Origin: Pigmentiphaga sp.
GTDB lineage: Bacteria > Pseudomonadota > Gammaproteobacteria > Burkholderiales > Burkholderiaceae_B
Direction of reading: 5' to 3'
Length of the DNA: 64,000 nt
Assembly: GCA_023228945.1 (NCBI GenBank)
Contig: JALOAI010000024.1
Coordinates: forward strand, 25,232-89,231
The position numbers and the translations under genes were made by a program. Shown in pieces: positions 47,997 to 56,299 of the stretch; the stretch's first letter is position 1; each line of letters begins with the position of its first letter. The notes under the pieces are model-generated. The model ran no database searches, was not told the origin of the DNA, and saw only the letters and a list, made by a program, of their open reading frames with translations.

Positions 47997-49433
47997 GTGA
48001 CCATACTCCTCGACCACCCGTGGCTGGATCCGCTCATTCAGGAAGGCCTGTTGATGCGGATAATCCATGACCCGCTCACGTCGCTCACGTTGTTCCGCTT
48101 GTCTGCCATCCCGGAGCCGTGGGCCGCACAAGCTGGTGAAGACGCGACGTTCACCAAGGCCGGCTTGAAGGAGCCGATCGTCACGCCGGGTGAGCCTGGC
48201 GTTGATCCCGAGCCCGACTTCAACACCTACGAGCAATGGCGTGTCGTGGCGCAGTCCTACTCCGGCACGACGGACGTCGACATGACCGCGGCATTCGCCG
48301 GCATCGTGCCGCTGAACATGCAGCAGTTGAAGGAGGAGGTCGTCCGAGCGGGACGATCCATCGGACGGGTGTCTCGCAACGCGATGTTCCGGGCCTACCT
48401 CGGTGGGCATTCGATCGCCGAGGTGGTGAGCGTCTCCGGCGGAGACACGCACATCCAGGTCAACTCGCTGGCGGGTTGGCGCGAGCGGATCAAACCGAGC
48501 GGCCAGCTGACGCTGGTCGGCTCGACGAGCGACACGTCGAAGATCTACACGGTCAACGGCTTGCCCCCGTCGGTGACGACCAGCCGTGTAATCGCTGCGA
48601 TCCCCGACGACGACAAATACCCCGACGGCCCAGGCACCCTCGTGGTCAGCGGCACGCCGAACATCGTCGCCAACGATCGCATCGAGGCCTTCGACCGACC
48701 GCACGTCATCCGATCGGGCGGCGCGAAGTCGGTCGACGCGATCACGAAGGCGAACGTCCTCACGCTCGACGACATCCAGCGGGCAACCGCTTGGCTGCGG
48801 TCGAACAGCAACTCGCCGCACGCCGAGGGCGAGTGCTTCCACGGCCACATCGACCCGATGGCTGAGCAATCGGTGTTCCGGGACAACGCGTTCCAGCGCC
48901 TCCACGAGGGCCGGTTCGAGGATGAAGCCATCCGCAACATGGCCCTCGGCTACACGGCCGGCACCGCGTTTTTCACCAACAACGAGTGCCCGAACTACGG
49001 CACCGTCGGCAAGAAGGTGGCCGGCAAGGGCTCGCGCTCGCTTGCGATCTCGGCTCCCGAGATCGGCGGTGACATCCGCAACCGCCACGGCGTCAACATC
49101 GTGCGGACGCTGATCACCGCGTCGGGGGTGATGTACGAGAAGTACATCGACCAATCGGCGTTCGTCAGCGAGGCTGGCATCGGCGGCAAAATGGGCTCGG
49201 CTCGCGTCACGAGCAACGGCGTCGAGATCAACACCGACCGCATCGCGTTCATCCTCCGACAGCCGCAAGACCGAAGGCAGCGCAGGTTCTCGTTCACCTG
49301 GGCGTGGGACGGCGACTTCGGTATCCCGAGCGACCAGCTCGGCGGCATGAACAACGGCGATGGCACCGGCCTCATGGACTGGACGCCCCGCTACAAGCGG
49401 GCCGTCATCATCGAGTCCGCTTCGCCCATGTGA
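47997..49433 (+). CDS. Major capsid protein
   Basis: 478 residues from GTG with GAAGGGA 8-10 nt upstream, a strong site suited to high expression. Long mixed beta domains with T-L-V-V-S-G-T-P, then a C-terminal region with a W-A-W-D-G-D-F-G-I-P-S-D segment. Size, position after the scaffold and before a small head gene and terminator all fit; sequence suggests the HK97 fold without a specific subfamily. It makes the icosahedral shell. Confidence 0.75.
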   Translation: MTILLDHPWLDPLIQEGLLMRIIHDPLTSLTLFRLSAIPEPWAAQAGEDATFTKAGLKEPIVTPGEPGVDPEPDFNTYEQWRVVAQSYSGTTDVDMTAAFAGIVPLNMQQLKEEVVRAGRSIGRVSRNAMFRAYLGGHSIAEVVSVSGGDTHIQVNSLAGWRERIKPSGQLTLVGSTSDTSKIYTVNGLPPSVTTSRVIAAIPDDDKYPDGPGTLVVSGTPNIVANDRIEAFDRPHVIRSGGAKSVDAITKANVLTLDDIQRATAWLRSNSNSPHAEGECFHGHIDPMAEQSVFRDNAFQRLHEGRFEDEAIRNMALGYTAGTAFFTNNECPNYGTVGKKVAGKGSRSLAISAPEIGGDIRNRHGVNIVRTLITASGVMYEKYIDQSAFVSEAGIGGKMGSARVTSNGVEINTDRIAFILRQPQDRRQRRFSFTWAWDGDFGIPSDQLGGMNNGDGTGLMDWTPRYKRAVIIESASPM

Positions 49434-49475
49434 TCGTCGACCCCAACACCGAACGAGAGAAAGGACTGACGAACA

Positions 49476-49865
49476 ATGGGTGGATTCATCCGCGAAGAAA
49501 CGCTCAACCTCGCCAACATCACGGACCTGCCGGTGACCCTCTCGGCCCTGCGCGACGCCGAGGGTCGGGGCTTCGGCTCGCTCATCCGTGGCGTTGGCGT
49601 CCCCGCCAAGCAGTCGTTCTCGGGCCTCGACTCGAGCGCGACCCATACCGCGCCGTACCCCGGCTGGGTCTTTGGCATCACCACCGGAGGTGCCAACAAG
49701 ACCCTGATCTACGCCGGCGCAGCCGGTGCTGGCGAGGTGCTCGTCGAGTACCAGGATGACGGCCGACCGAAACTGACTTTCGGCGACGGTGCCGTGGTCG
49801 CGTACGATCTGTGGCAGGCCGCGATGCCGGTCGGCCTCGGCGACAAGCTCGATCAAGCTCCCTGA
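49476..49865 (+). CDS. Small head protein (decoration type)
   Basis: 129 residues, with GAGAAAGGA about 10 nt before the ATG. Beta-rich, ending L-G-D-K-L-D-Q-A-P. Right after the major capsid gene and before a strong terminator, the place of capsid-decoration or head-stabilising proteins. Function is by position. Confidence 0.6.
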   Translation: MGGFIREETLNLANITDLPVTLSALRDAEGRGFGSLIRGVGVPAKQSFSGLDSSATHTAPYPGWVFGITTGGANKTLIYAGAAGAGEVLVEYQDDGRPKLTFGDGAVVAYDLWQAAMPVGLGDKLDQAP

Positions 49866-49885
49866 TCGGTGGTGACTGGAGACCG

Positions 49886-49925
49886 GAGGGCCCGCGCTTG
49901 GGCATGAGCGTGGGCCCTCTTTTTT
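49886..49925 (+). terminator. Rho-independent terminator after capsid genes
   Basis: Stem GAGGGCCCGCGC/GCGTGGGCCCTC (one mismatch) with a 10-nt loop followed by TTTTTT. It ends the capsid operon; the next promoter begins 2 nt after the T-run. Confidence 0.95.
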
Positions 49926-49926
49926 G

Positions 49927-49938
49927 TAGACTGCTGCC
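49927..49938 (+). promoter_or_regulatory. TAGACT-N6-ATG leaderless promoter
   Basis: TAGACT directly after the terminator T-run, followed by 6 nt and ATG. A -35 box would have to lie in the terminator hairpin, so the promoter is probably of the extended -10 type. Confidence 0.65.
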
Positions 49939-50376
49939 ATGCCGCTCCATCGCAAGATCGATCTGACGGGTGGGTTCGTCGCTGACTACGACTGGGCCAC
50001 GAACAACGAGAACCCCGAAGCGAGCGGGGCGAACCAGATCACCGGACTCGTGGAGCCGATCGTCGTGCCGCGCCCGGGCGTCGAGGTCCTCGTCGCGTGC
50101 ACGTTCTACGACGGAGCTGGCAGCAACGCGTCATCGGTCGCTGCGGGCACGGCCAAGTACAAGTGCGAGATCGTCTACGAGGGCGGCAACTCGGAGCGGC
50201 AGTACAAAGCGCGGCCGACCCTGACCACCGACACCGAGGTGAAGTTCGCCGCGCTCGAGCAGAGCTTGCCGGTGAACCGCAAGGCGTGGGTGAGGTTGAC
50301 CGCACTCGATCCGCTGCCCGTCGGAGCGACGCACGTGTGGATCACGTACGAGCTCGTCGAGCGACGCGGCACCTGA
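49939..50376 (+). CDS. Beta-rich hypothetical protein
   Basis: 145 residues, M-P-L-H-R-K-I-D-L-T-G-G-F. Regular strands (K-Y-K-C-E-I-V-Y-E-G-G, W-V-R-L-T-A-L) like small head-fibre or stabilising proteins. It is leaderless by the promoter above and followed by the lysis-type gene. No family recognised. Confidence 0.6.
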   Translation: MPLHRKIDLTGGFVADYDWATNNENPEASGANQITGLVEPIVVPRPGVEVLVACTFYDGAGSNASSVAAGTAKYKCEIVYEGGNSERQYKARPTLTTDTEVKFAALEQSLPVNRKAWVRLTALDPLPVGATHVWITYELVERRGT

Positions 50377-50434
50377 CCTCGATCACGAGCGAGCGCTGGG
50401 AACGAGATGGGCCCTGGCGTGGTAGCCATGGCCC

Positions 50435-51193
50435 ATGGACCGAGTCTTCTGTCGATTCATCCTGCTGTCGTTCGTTCTCCTCGCCCTGTCGTAGTGCTGC
50501 GCTCGATCAGCTCACGCTCGACAGCCGGGGCTGATCGACGGCGACTTCTGCGATGACCCTGATGAGCAGCGCGAGCCCTGGTCGCGCGAGGACAAGGCCC
50601 GCACGCGCGCGCGCGTACAGGCCGGCTGCAAGGCCCTGCGCGCGAGCTCGATCATCTGCGCCTACTACCAGGCGATCGTGAGCCGCGAGAGCTTCGGCGG
50701 CGCGGCGTCGGTGCGGCACCGGCTGGGCGCCAACGAGAACGGCCTGGGCCCGATGGGCCTGAGCTTGCGAGCGACCGCGAACAAGTGGCCTGGCCACGAC
50801 GAGGATCCGGCCTACTGCACGCCCGAGGTCTCCCTCGTCGTGGCGCACGAGATCGTGTGGCGAGCGGTGACGGTCTACAACGCGGACAGCATCGCGGACA
50901 TCCAGGCGATCTACGGTGGTCGATGGCGCTGCACCAAGACCGATCGCTGGCGCTGGATCACCGGCGTGCCGATGCTCGGCCAGCTGGTCGCTCGATGGTT
51001 CCCCGGCCCCGAGCGCGAGTGCATGCCCGCACCGACAGCGGCGACCGAGGCGAGGATCTGCGATCGCATGGCGGCGCGCGGCTACAACTGCCACGCGCGG
51101 ATCACCACCGCTGATCTCGGCCGACGGATCCCACTCGAGCAGCGGCGCAGCTGGGCGCTCGGCCAGGCGCTCGCGTTCGCGTCGAGCAGCTAA
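50435..51193 (+). CDS. Lytic transglycosylase-like protein, in-frame TAG after signal peptide
   Basis: An ATG starts M-D-R-V-F-C-R-F-I-L-L-S-F-V-L-L-A-L-S, a lipoprotein-type signal. A TAG (50492-50494) follows and the same frame continues C-C-A-R-S-A-H for 232 codons. The continuation has I-V-S-R-E-S-F-G-G (catalytic-type Glu), G-P-M-G-L-S and A-D-S-I-A-D-I-Q-A-I-Y-G-G, as in SLT transglycosylases. No good start exists between the TAG and the catalytic helix except a CTG or a GTG that would cut it. Readthrough, a mutation or a sequence error are all possible. Confidence 0.65.
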
Positions 51194-51221
51194 TGCCGGC
51201 AGCGCGAAACCTTGCGGTTGC

Positions 51222-51233
51222 TATGCTCGATGC
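51222..51233 (+). promoter_or_regulatory. TATGCT-N6-ATG leaderless promoter
   Basis: TATGCT, 6 nt, ATG of the 71-residue gene; preceded by CTTGCGGTTG. Confidence 0.55.
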
Positions 51234-51449
51234 ATGAGCAGCAACGGCCGCATCCCTCGATTCGCTCGCCGCAAAAAGCAGCCCACAAGCCTCGTCATGA
51301 GGCTCGGCGAGAACACCGACGAGGAGGCGTTCACCTCCGACTACGCGCAGGCGGTCAGCCGCGGCGCGAGGGTTGCTGAGCTCGCCGAGATCTGCCGGCG
51401 CCACGGCGTGACCATCGTGGCGAGGACGAAGTCCTCTGCGGTGAATTGA
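51234..51449 (+). CDS. Small basic hypothetical protein
   Basis: 71 residues: basic start (R-I-P-R-F-A-R-R-K-K-Q-P), then a helix-turn-helix-like half (S-R-G-A-R-V-A-E-L-A-E-I-C-R-R-H-G-V). Expected to be leaderless from the spacing of the upstream element. No family recognised; may bind DNA. Confidence 0.55.
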   Translation: MSSNGRIPRFARRKKQPTSLVMRLGENTDEEAFTSDYAQAVSRGARVAELAEICRRHGVTIVARTKSSAVN

Positions 51450-51489
51450 CGCTGGCAACCATCCCGTTGCGGCGCTGGTAGCTGACGAG

Positions 51490-51501
51490 TACGCTCGGAT
51501 C
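51490..51501 (+). promoter_or_regulatory. TACGCT-N6-GTG leaderless promoter
   Basis: CGAG-TACGCT-CG then GTG at 6 nt spacing. The dyad-like flank resembles the TAGACT sites. Confidence 0.55.
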
Positions 51502-52077
51502 GTGGCTAGTCCAGCGCCTGCAGAACTCGCGTTTTTCCCATTCGGCCAAGCCGAGGGCCTGCCGAGTCTGCGACTCACGCCCGAGTCGACCGCCGACCTC
51601 GAGGTCGTGGAGCTGCTACGCGCGGCTGAGCCCTACTGGATCGGCAACTGCTGGGGGGTGTGGCTCGATGGATTCGAGTGGGGTCCGCGAGCTGCCGAGA
51701 TCATCGATGGATTCGAGAGCGATCGGGGCTGGTCATCGCGGCACATCGTGGCGACCCTCGACGTTCGCCGACCGAGCACGGCGATCCAACGATGCACGCT
51801 CGTCGCCGACGCTACCGCGGCGTTCGCCGACGCGCGCGACGACGAGTCCGCGATGGCGATCGCCGAGAAGCTCCACGCGTTCAACGGGGTGACGGATCTC
51901 GTTGTCCGGCTGCAGTTCGCAGCGGGCCCCATGGTGCTCGATCGGCTCCACGCTGCTGTTGGCCCAACAGCAGGAGGGACCGTCTACGTCAGCCCGAGCG
52001 CACCGTGGCTCGACTCGATCCGCCGCTCGATCTACCACGCCCGCAGCCCGTGGGGTCTGCGGCTGCGCCAGGAGTAA
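51502..52077 (+). CDS. Hypothetical protein
   Basis: 191 residues from GTG. Alpha/beta, with W-I-G-N-C-W-G-V-W-L-D-G-F-E-W-G around residue 47 and a C-terminal G-T-V-Y-V-S-P-S-A-P-W strand. Six nt before the next ATG. No family recognised. Confidence 0.6.
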   Translation: MASPAPAELAFFPFGQAEGLPSLRLTPESTADLEVVELLRAAEPYWIGNCWGVWLDGFEWGPRAAEIIDGFESDRGWSSRHIVATLDVRRPSTAIQRCTLVADATAAFADARDDESAMAIAEKLHAFNGVTDLVVRLQFAAGPMVLDRLHAAVGPTAGGTVYVSPSAPWLDSIRRSIYHARSPWGLRLRQE

Positions 52078-52082
52078 CGACC

Positions 52083-52484
52083 ATGTCCATGACCCTCGAC
52101 CCTGCCCTCGCCTACACCGGCACGACGATCGCCAACGAGCTCGGCACCTGGCCGCTGCACGTTGCCCGCGTTCACCCGCGCCTCGCTGACGTGGTCGGCT
52201 GGGCGCGCCTGCAGGGCCTGCTCGCGCGCTCGAACGGAGACCAGGCTCGCAAGGCCTGGTCCCGGCTGGCGACGTGGCTCGAGGGTCTGCACCCCGACCG
52301 CTACCCCTCGCAGATCGAGGCCGTGCTCGAGGAGGCCGAGGGCGCGCCGTGGCGTGGCCCTCTGTCGCCGAAGCCGCCGGTGACGCGCGCTGCCCTGGTC
52401 GACGCTCGCAAGGCGAAGCCCTTGCCCGTGTGCTCGCGCTGCCAGGGCTTCGGCACGCGCACCAGCACTGCAGAGGCCGACTGA
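52083..52484 (+). CDS. Hypothetical protein with C-terminal CxxC
   Basis: 133 residues. Helical (A-Y-T-G-T-T-I-A-N-E-L, then V-G-W-A-R-L-Q-G-L-L-A-R) with a single V-C-S-R-C-Q-G-F-G near the end, half of a zinc knuckle. Stop overlaps the next ATG. No family recognised. Confidence 0.55.
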   Translation: MSMTLDPALAYTGTTIANELGTWPLHVARVHPRLADVVGWARLQGLLARSNGDQARKAWSRLATWLEGLHPDRYPSQIEAVLEEAEGAPWRGPLSPKPPVTRAALVDARKAKPLPVCSRCQGFGTRTSTAEAD

Positions 52485-53155
52485 TGGCGCGCCGCGGCAA
52501 GCGACCCACGCTCGCCCAATACGAGCGCGTGCTCGAGCTTCGCCGATCTCGGATCCCACCGGCGGCGATCTGCGAGATCGTGGGGTTGAGTGCGGACGAT
52601 CTCTCGTCGCTGATCAACGACGGTCTGCCTGCGAAAAAAGGCGTGCACCCGGCTCAGAGACCGATCCGGTCGGTGCTCGTCGAGGATCAGGCGGAGCGGG
52701 CTCGCAACGCGCTCGACTGGGCAGGAGCGATCGCAACCGCAGCTCGGCAGACTGCGGCCGAGCGAGCGATCACAGCCCACGCCGCGGCGAAGATCGAGCG
52801 ACTGCTGATCAGCGCGTGGTCGAAAGTCATCGACGCCGAGATCCGAACGGCGCAGAAAGACCGCCGCGAGATCGACATGAGCAAGCTGCTCCCCGGTCGC
52901 GATGTCCTGTTCGCCCTGCGGACGCTCGCCAAGACCCGCGACCTCGCGCCCGACGTGCGCGCGCCGATGGAGGTCTACCGCAAGCGCCTCGACGAGATCG
53001 GCAAGGTCGAGCAGGACGATGACGCGTTGCCGCCGATCGACCCGTCGCTGTTCAGCGACCTGATGGAGCTCGACGAGAAGGGCCTCGAGTATTTCGCTTC
53101 GACCGGCGAGCTGCCCGAGCCCAAACAGCTCGAGCTGCCGGCCGCGTCGGAATAG
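52484..53155 (+). CDS. Candidate terminase small subunit
   Basis: 223 residues. N-terminal HTH (L-R-R-S-R-I-P-P-A-A-I-C-E-I-V-G-L-S-A-D-D-L), a long helical middle (A-R-Q-T-A-A-E-R-A-I-T-A-H-A-A-A-K-I) and an acidic C-terminal part. HTH plus helical oligomerisation core plus acidic tail is the build of many small terminases, which mark the packaging site for the large subunit. It is 7 kb from terL, so the call is tentative; a general regulator is the alternative. Confidence 0.4.
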   Translation: MARRGKRPTLAQYERVLELRRSRIPPAAICEIVGLSADDLSSLINDGLPAKKGVHPAQRPIRSVLVEDQAERARNALDWAGAIATAARQTAAERAITAHAAAKIERLLISAWSKVIDAEIRTAQKDRREIDMSKLLPGRDVLFALRTLAKTRDLAPDVRAPMEVYRKRLDEIGKVEQDDDALPPIDPSLFSDLMELDEKGLEYFASTGELPEPKQLELPAASE

Positions 53156-53187
53156 GTCCGAGCTCGAGTTGCTTGGGCTCGACCGTG

Positions 53188-54282
53188 CTAGCTACGATCG
53201 AACGACGAGCTGTGCTGCGCGCGGTTGCTGAGGCCGCGCGTAGCGGGCCCGAGCTTTTTCTGCTCGAGCACGGCTTCCGCCCAGGCACACGCGACGTGCT
53301 CGAGGTCGGCGATCTGCAGCTCCCGCCCAAGGCCGTCCTCGCGATCGCGCATCGCTACCAGCACGGTGGTCGACCGCTGCGACCCCACGAGCTGAGCGGC
53401 GGGCTCGAGCACGCAGCTCGACGCCTCGTGCACCTGGGCTTCCGAGTTCGGCGTGACGGCCAGCTGCTCACGCACGACGACGTCGAGATCCCCAAGCGGC
53501 TGAGCCTGCGCGCGCTCGCGGCTGACCTTCGCCTCTACGCGTGCAGGCCCACCAGCGCGCGCGCGATCGAGGCGTGCAAGCGCTACGGGTTCGGCACGCT
53601 GATCAGCCCGATCGACGCCCGCTCCGACGGGCGCATCATCGACATGAGCAACTACGCGGTGCCGGTCGAGGGGTTGCCCCACGTGATCGACAACGGGGCG
53701 TGGGCTTGCCACAAGGCGGGCATCGACTGGCAGCCCGCGCCGATGATGCGGCTGGTCGAGCGGATCGGACCGGGCGCTGGCTGGCTGGTGCTGCCCGATA
53801 TCGTGAGCGCCGGCGAGGCGAGCCTGCGTCGTTCGATCGGCTGGCTGGTCGAGCACCGCAGCTGGCTGCGGGATGTTGGGGTGCCCGCCGTCGCGCTCGC
53901 GGTGCAGGACGGCATGACGCCCGAGCGGGTTAGGCCGCTGCTCGAGCAGCACGAGATCGGCGTGCTGTTCATCGGCGGATCAGCGGGCCCGAACACGCCC
54001 AACTGGAAGTGGCGCACGATCGATCAGTGGGCCGAGCTCGGGCTCGACTTGGGCATCCGAGTGCACGTCGGCCGCGTCAACGGACTCCGTCGCGCGCTGC
54101 TGTGCCGCGAGCTGGGCGTGACGTCGATCGACGGCAGCTGCGTCACCCGGTACTCGATCAACGCCCCCAAAATGGCGCGAGGGCACGACGGCATCGAGGA
54201 CCCGGCCGCGCGCGACGTGGAGGCTGCTCGCCATGCCTGCCGGCGCCGGCGGTTCGAGCTCGCACTGGGCAGCTTGCCGTGA
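53188..54282 (+). CDS. ScoMcrA-N-like domain fused to DpdA/TGT-like enzyme
   Basis: About 364 residues from GTG. Residues 8-85 (S-G-P-E-L-F-L-L-E-H-G-F, P-P-K-A-V-L-A-I-A-H, S-G-G, L-V-H-L-G-F-R-V) have the pattern of the N-terminal domain of ScoMcrA-type restriction proteins. From residue 120 a TIM-barrel-like half follows: V-I-D-N-G-A-W, L-V-L-P-D-I-V, A-L-A-V-Q-D-G, V-L-F-I-G-G, V-H-V-G-R-V-N and S-I-D-G-S, close to tRNA-guanine transglycosylase/phage DpdA, which inserts 7-deazaguanines in DNA. No 7-deazaguanine synthesis genes are in the window. Confidence 0.6.
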   Translation, partial: LATIERRAVLRAVAEAARSGPELFLLEHGFRPGTRDVLEVGDLQLPPKAVLAIAHRYQHGGRPLRPHELSGGLEHAARRLVHLGFRVRRDGQLLTHDDVEIPKRLSLRALAADLRLYACRPTSARAIEACKRYGFGTLISPIDARSDGRIIDMSNYAVPVEGLPHVIDNGAWACHKAGIDWQPAPMMRLVERIGPGAGWLVLPDIVSAGEASLRRSIGWLVEHRSWLRDVGVPAVALAVQDGMTPERVRPLLEQHEIGVLFIGGSAGPNTPNWKWRTIDQWAELGLDLGIRVHVGRVNGLRRALLCRELGVTSIDGSCVTRYSINAPKMARGHDGIEDPAARDVEAARHACRRRRFELALGSLP

Positions 54283-54303
54283 CCGTTGCGGCGCCAGCCC
54301 GCG

Positions 54304-54453
54304 GTGTCATGGGCCGAGCATGAAGCGACACCCACAGCTCCGCGCCTCAACATCACCTGCGTCGGCGAGTATCGCTGCACGGGTCCGACGTGCGTCGCAC
54401 ACCGTGGCGGGATGACACGGCAGCGTCAGTACCACCGCGTGCGCTCGAGCTGA
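54304..54453 (+). CDS. 49-residue protein with three Cys
   Basis: From GTG, M-S-W-A-E-H-E-A-T-P-T-A and on to I-T-C-V-G-E-Y-R-C-T-G-P-T-C-V-A-H-R-G-G, a compact C-x6-C-x4-C-x2-H pattern that looks coding, then a basic tail. The stop lies 7 nt before a terminator, as for a real gene. It may bind zinc. The rest of the 290-nt gap (54283-54571) holds only this ORF, the terminator and a leader. Confidence 0.5.
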   Translation: MSWAEHEATPTAPRLNITCVGEYRCTGPTCVAHRGGMTRQRQYHRVRSS

Positions 54454-54459
54454 TCGACC

Positions 54460-54490
54460 AACCCGGCCCGGCCTGTGGGCTGGGTTTTTT
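54460..54490 (+). terminator. Rho-independent terminator
   Basis: AACCCGGCCC/GGGCTGGGTT (one G-T pair), 7-nt loop, and TTTTTT. It ends the 46.7-54.4 kb rightward gene run. Confidence 0.85.
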
Positions 54491-54571
54491 ACTGGACGAC
54501 GGAATAGGAGCATGGAGCGCGCTGATACCGGGCATCACCGGTCAACCACCGAGAAAGTGACGACTACGACG

Positions 54572-55537
54572 ATGTACAAGATCCTGCTCTCTCTCCTGCT
54601 CTCAATTCCGATGCTCGGCTGCATCGATGTCACCGTCAGCGAAGGCGCTCACCTGACGTCGTTCGGCGATGACGGCGACTCGACGAGTGACGGCGATGGC
54701 GATGGCGATGGCGACGGCGACTCGACCGAATCGGGTGATGGCGATGGCGATGGCGATGGCGATGGCGATGTGGACTGCACCGGAGCGTGCGACCCCGTCT
54801 GCGACGTCGACGGCCGCTGCTGGCTGTGGGACGACGGCTGGACCGCTGAGGCCCAGGCGATCACATGGCAGGAGATCGCCGAGGGCGTCCTCGCGGGGAC
54901 GCTGGTCCCCGTCCCTGGCGACCCCACGTGCTGGCAGTACGCACCCGACGGCCACACCTGCGTGATCGAGCGAGCGTGCGACATGCTCGTTGGTCGTCCC
55001 ATTGTCGAGGTCCAGCTGACCGCCACAGCGTGCGCCGGCGAGGGCGACTGGGACTGGACCGGCATCGACAACCTCGGGTTCTGCTGGGGCGTGTTCGAGG
55101 ACCACGGCGTGACGGTCAGGCTGCGTGAGCACGAGGGCGGCCAGGCTTGCTCGTCGTGCTCGCCGGCCGAGTACATGTGCCTGCCCGACACGCGCTGCTT
55201 CGCCAAGGTTGCGGGCTGGTCAGCGTGGGCCCTGATCTCGACCGAGGGGCAGACGCAGCTCCTGCAGTCGGTCTCGACGCCCGTCGATCTCGGCGGAGGA
55301 ATCGAATGCTACGACTTCAACCACTTCGATTGGGTGCAATGCATCGCTCGGGTCGAGTGCCAGGACCTCGTCATGGTCCCGATGTCGCAACTCGAACTCG
55401 ACCCGAGCGGGACCTCGTGCGCCGACTACCTCGGCCCTTGGGATTCTGTGGCCACGATCACGGGCGCCACGCCTTGCGTTGGGGTGTTCGACGGTCTCGC
55501 CGATGAACCGCTAGGGACCGCGTTGCACACGCTATAA
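54572..55537 (+). CDS. Lipoprotein 1 with GDGDGD linker
   Basis: 321 residues. Signal peptide Y-K-I-L-L-S-L-L-L-S-I-P-M-L-G-C with lipobox Cys, then D-V-T-V-S, an acidic linker of repeated G-D, and a domain with some 18 Cys, many in W/Y-C-x contexts, so probably disulfide-knotted and surface exposed. GDGDGD linkers after a lipobox are characteristic of Nannocystaceae surface proteins, hence the host hint. Possibly a lysogenic-conversion gene. An upstream start would add a non-signal N-terminus. Confidence 0.75.
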   Translation: MYKILLSLLLSIPMLGCIDVTVSEGAHLTSFGDDGDSTSDGDGDGDGDGDSTESGDGDGDGDGDGDVDCTGACDPVCDVDGRCWLWDDGWTAEAQAITWQEIAEGVLAGTLVPVPGDPTCWQYAPDGHTCVIERACDMLVGRPIVEVQLTATACAGEGDWDWTGIDNLGFCWGVFEDHGVTVRLREHEGGQACSSCSPAEYMCLPDTRCFAKVAGWSAWALISTEGQTQLLQSVSTPVDLGGGIECYDFNHFDWVQCIARVECQDLVMVPMSQLELDPSGTSCADYLGPWDSVATITGATPCVGVFDGLADEPLGTALHTL

Positions 55538-55555
55538 TGGCGGCACGCCTGGACG

Positions 55556-55577
55556 AGCCTTCGGGCTGGGTTCTTTG
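55556..55577 (+). terminator. Weak terminator-like hairpin
   Basis: AGCC-TTCG-GGCT tetraloop hairpin followed by GGGTTCTTTG. It resembles the end of the stronger terminator upstream of lipoprotein 1. Confidence 0.45.
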
Positions 55578-55623
55578 TTGGCCGGCGGAATAGGCGAATC
55601 ATGGCGCTGATACCGGCTTCATC

Positions 55624-56295
55624 ATGCGTACGTCACTCCCTCCCATCTCCCTCCCCACCCTTCTGACCACCATGCTCGCTTGCGTGGACGTCACGATCAG
55701 CGCGGCCGAGGTTACGACCGCCAGCGACCACGGTGAGACCGGAGCCGAAGAACTCGGCGACGGCGACGGCGATGGCGATGGCGTGTTCGGTATCGAGTGG
55801 GAGGAGGTCCGCTGCATCGCCAATGACCAGGGCACCTCGAGCTGCTACGGCCGTCCGGTTGGGTCCGTCGATTCGTGGGTCACCGTGGTCCCAATGTGCA
55901 GGTTCGATCAGGATGCATACGAATACGAAATCCCAACATGGGACGAGAGCACGTGCGCACCAGGCCTGCTGCCCGAGAAGTGGCAGTGGGGTGCAGTCGA
56001 ATGCTTCGCCCAGGGTCTATTCTCTCAATCGTCACTTTGCTTCGGCATGTCGTGGGATTGGGCAGCTCCGCTGATCCCCGTCTGCATGATCGAGCAAGGC
56101 CCCGATTCTCCGTGGTCCGCATCGATGTGTGCCGCGACAGGGGCTGGCCAGATCGGCGCGCATCCTTGGGATAACGCGTGGTGCCTGAGCGAGTCGGGTG
56201 GCTGCTACGCCGAGATTGGCGGCGCCCTGGCGGCGATCGTGCCTACCTGCTGGCTCGACGAGCGCGAGCCAGCAGAAATCCCATCCTGCGATTGA
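55624..56295 (+). CDS. Lipoprotein 2, paralogue of lipoprotein 1
   Basis: 223 residues. Signal L-P-T-L-L-T-T-M-L-A-C, then D-V-T-I-S as in lipoprotein 1, a shorter G-D linker (residues 47-54), and a Cys-rich domain (V-R-C-I-A, S-S-C-Y-G, P-M-C-R-F). The upstream DNA shares GGAATAGG, ATGG and GCTGATACCGG with the region before lipoprotein 1. The two genes look like a diverged duplication. Confidence 0.7.
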   Translation: MRTSLPPISLPTLLTTMLACVDVTISAAEVTTASDHGETGAEELGDGDGDGDGVFGIEWEEVRCIANDQGTSSCYGRPVGSVDSWVTVVPMCRFDQDAYEYEIPTWDESTCAPGLLPEKWQWGAVECFAQGLFSQSSLCFGMSWDWAAPLIPVCMIEQGPDSPWSASMCAATGAGQIGAHPWDNAWCLSESGGCYAEIGGALAAIVPTCWLDEREPAEIPSCD

Positions 56296-56299
56296 GGAT

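Noticed and set aside
46980..49955. Very long minus-strand open frame opposite the capsid genes
   Set aside because: It is the antisense shadow of scaffold and capsid genes; composition is Arg/Asp-rich without motifs, while the plus strand has coherent coupled genes.
55533..55538. Perfect TATAAT as promoter of lipoprotein 2
   Set aside because: It overlaps the stop of lipoprotein 1, has no -35 at proper spacing, and is followed within 20 nt by a terminator-like hairpin; too uncertain to annotate.
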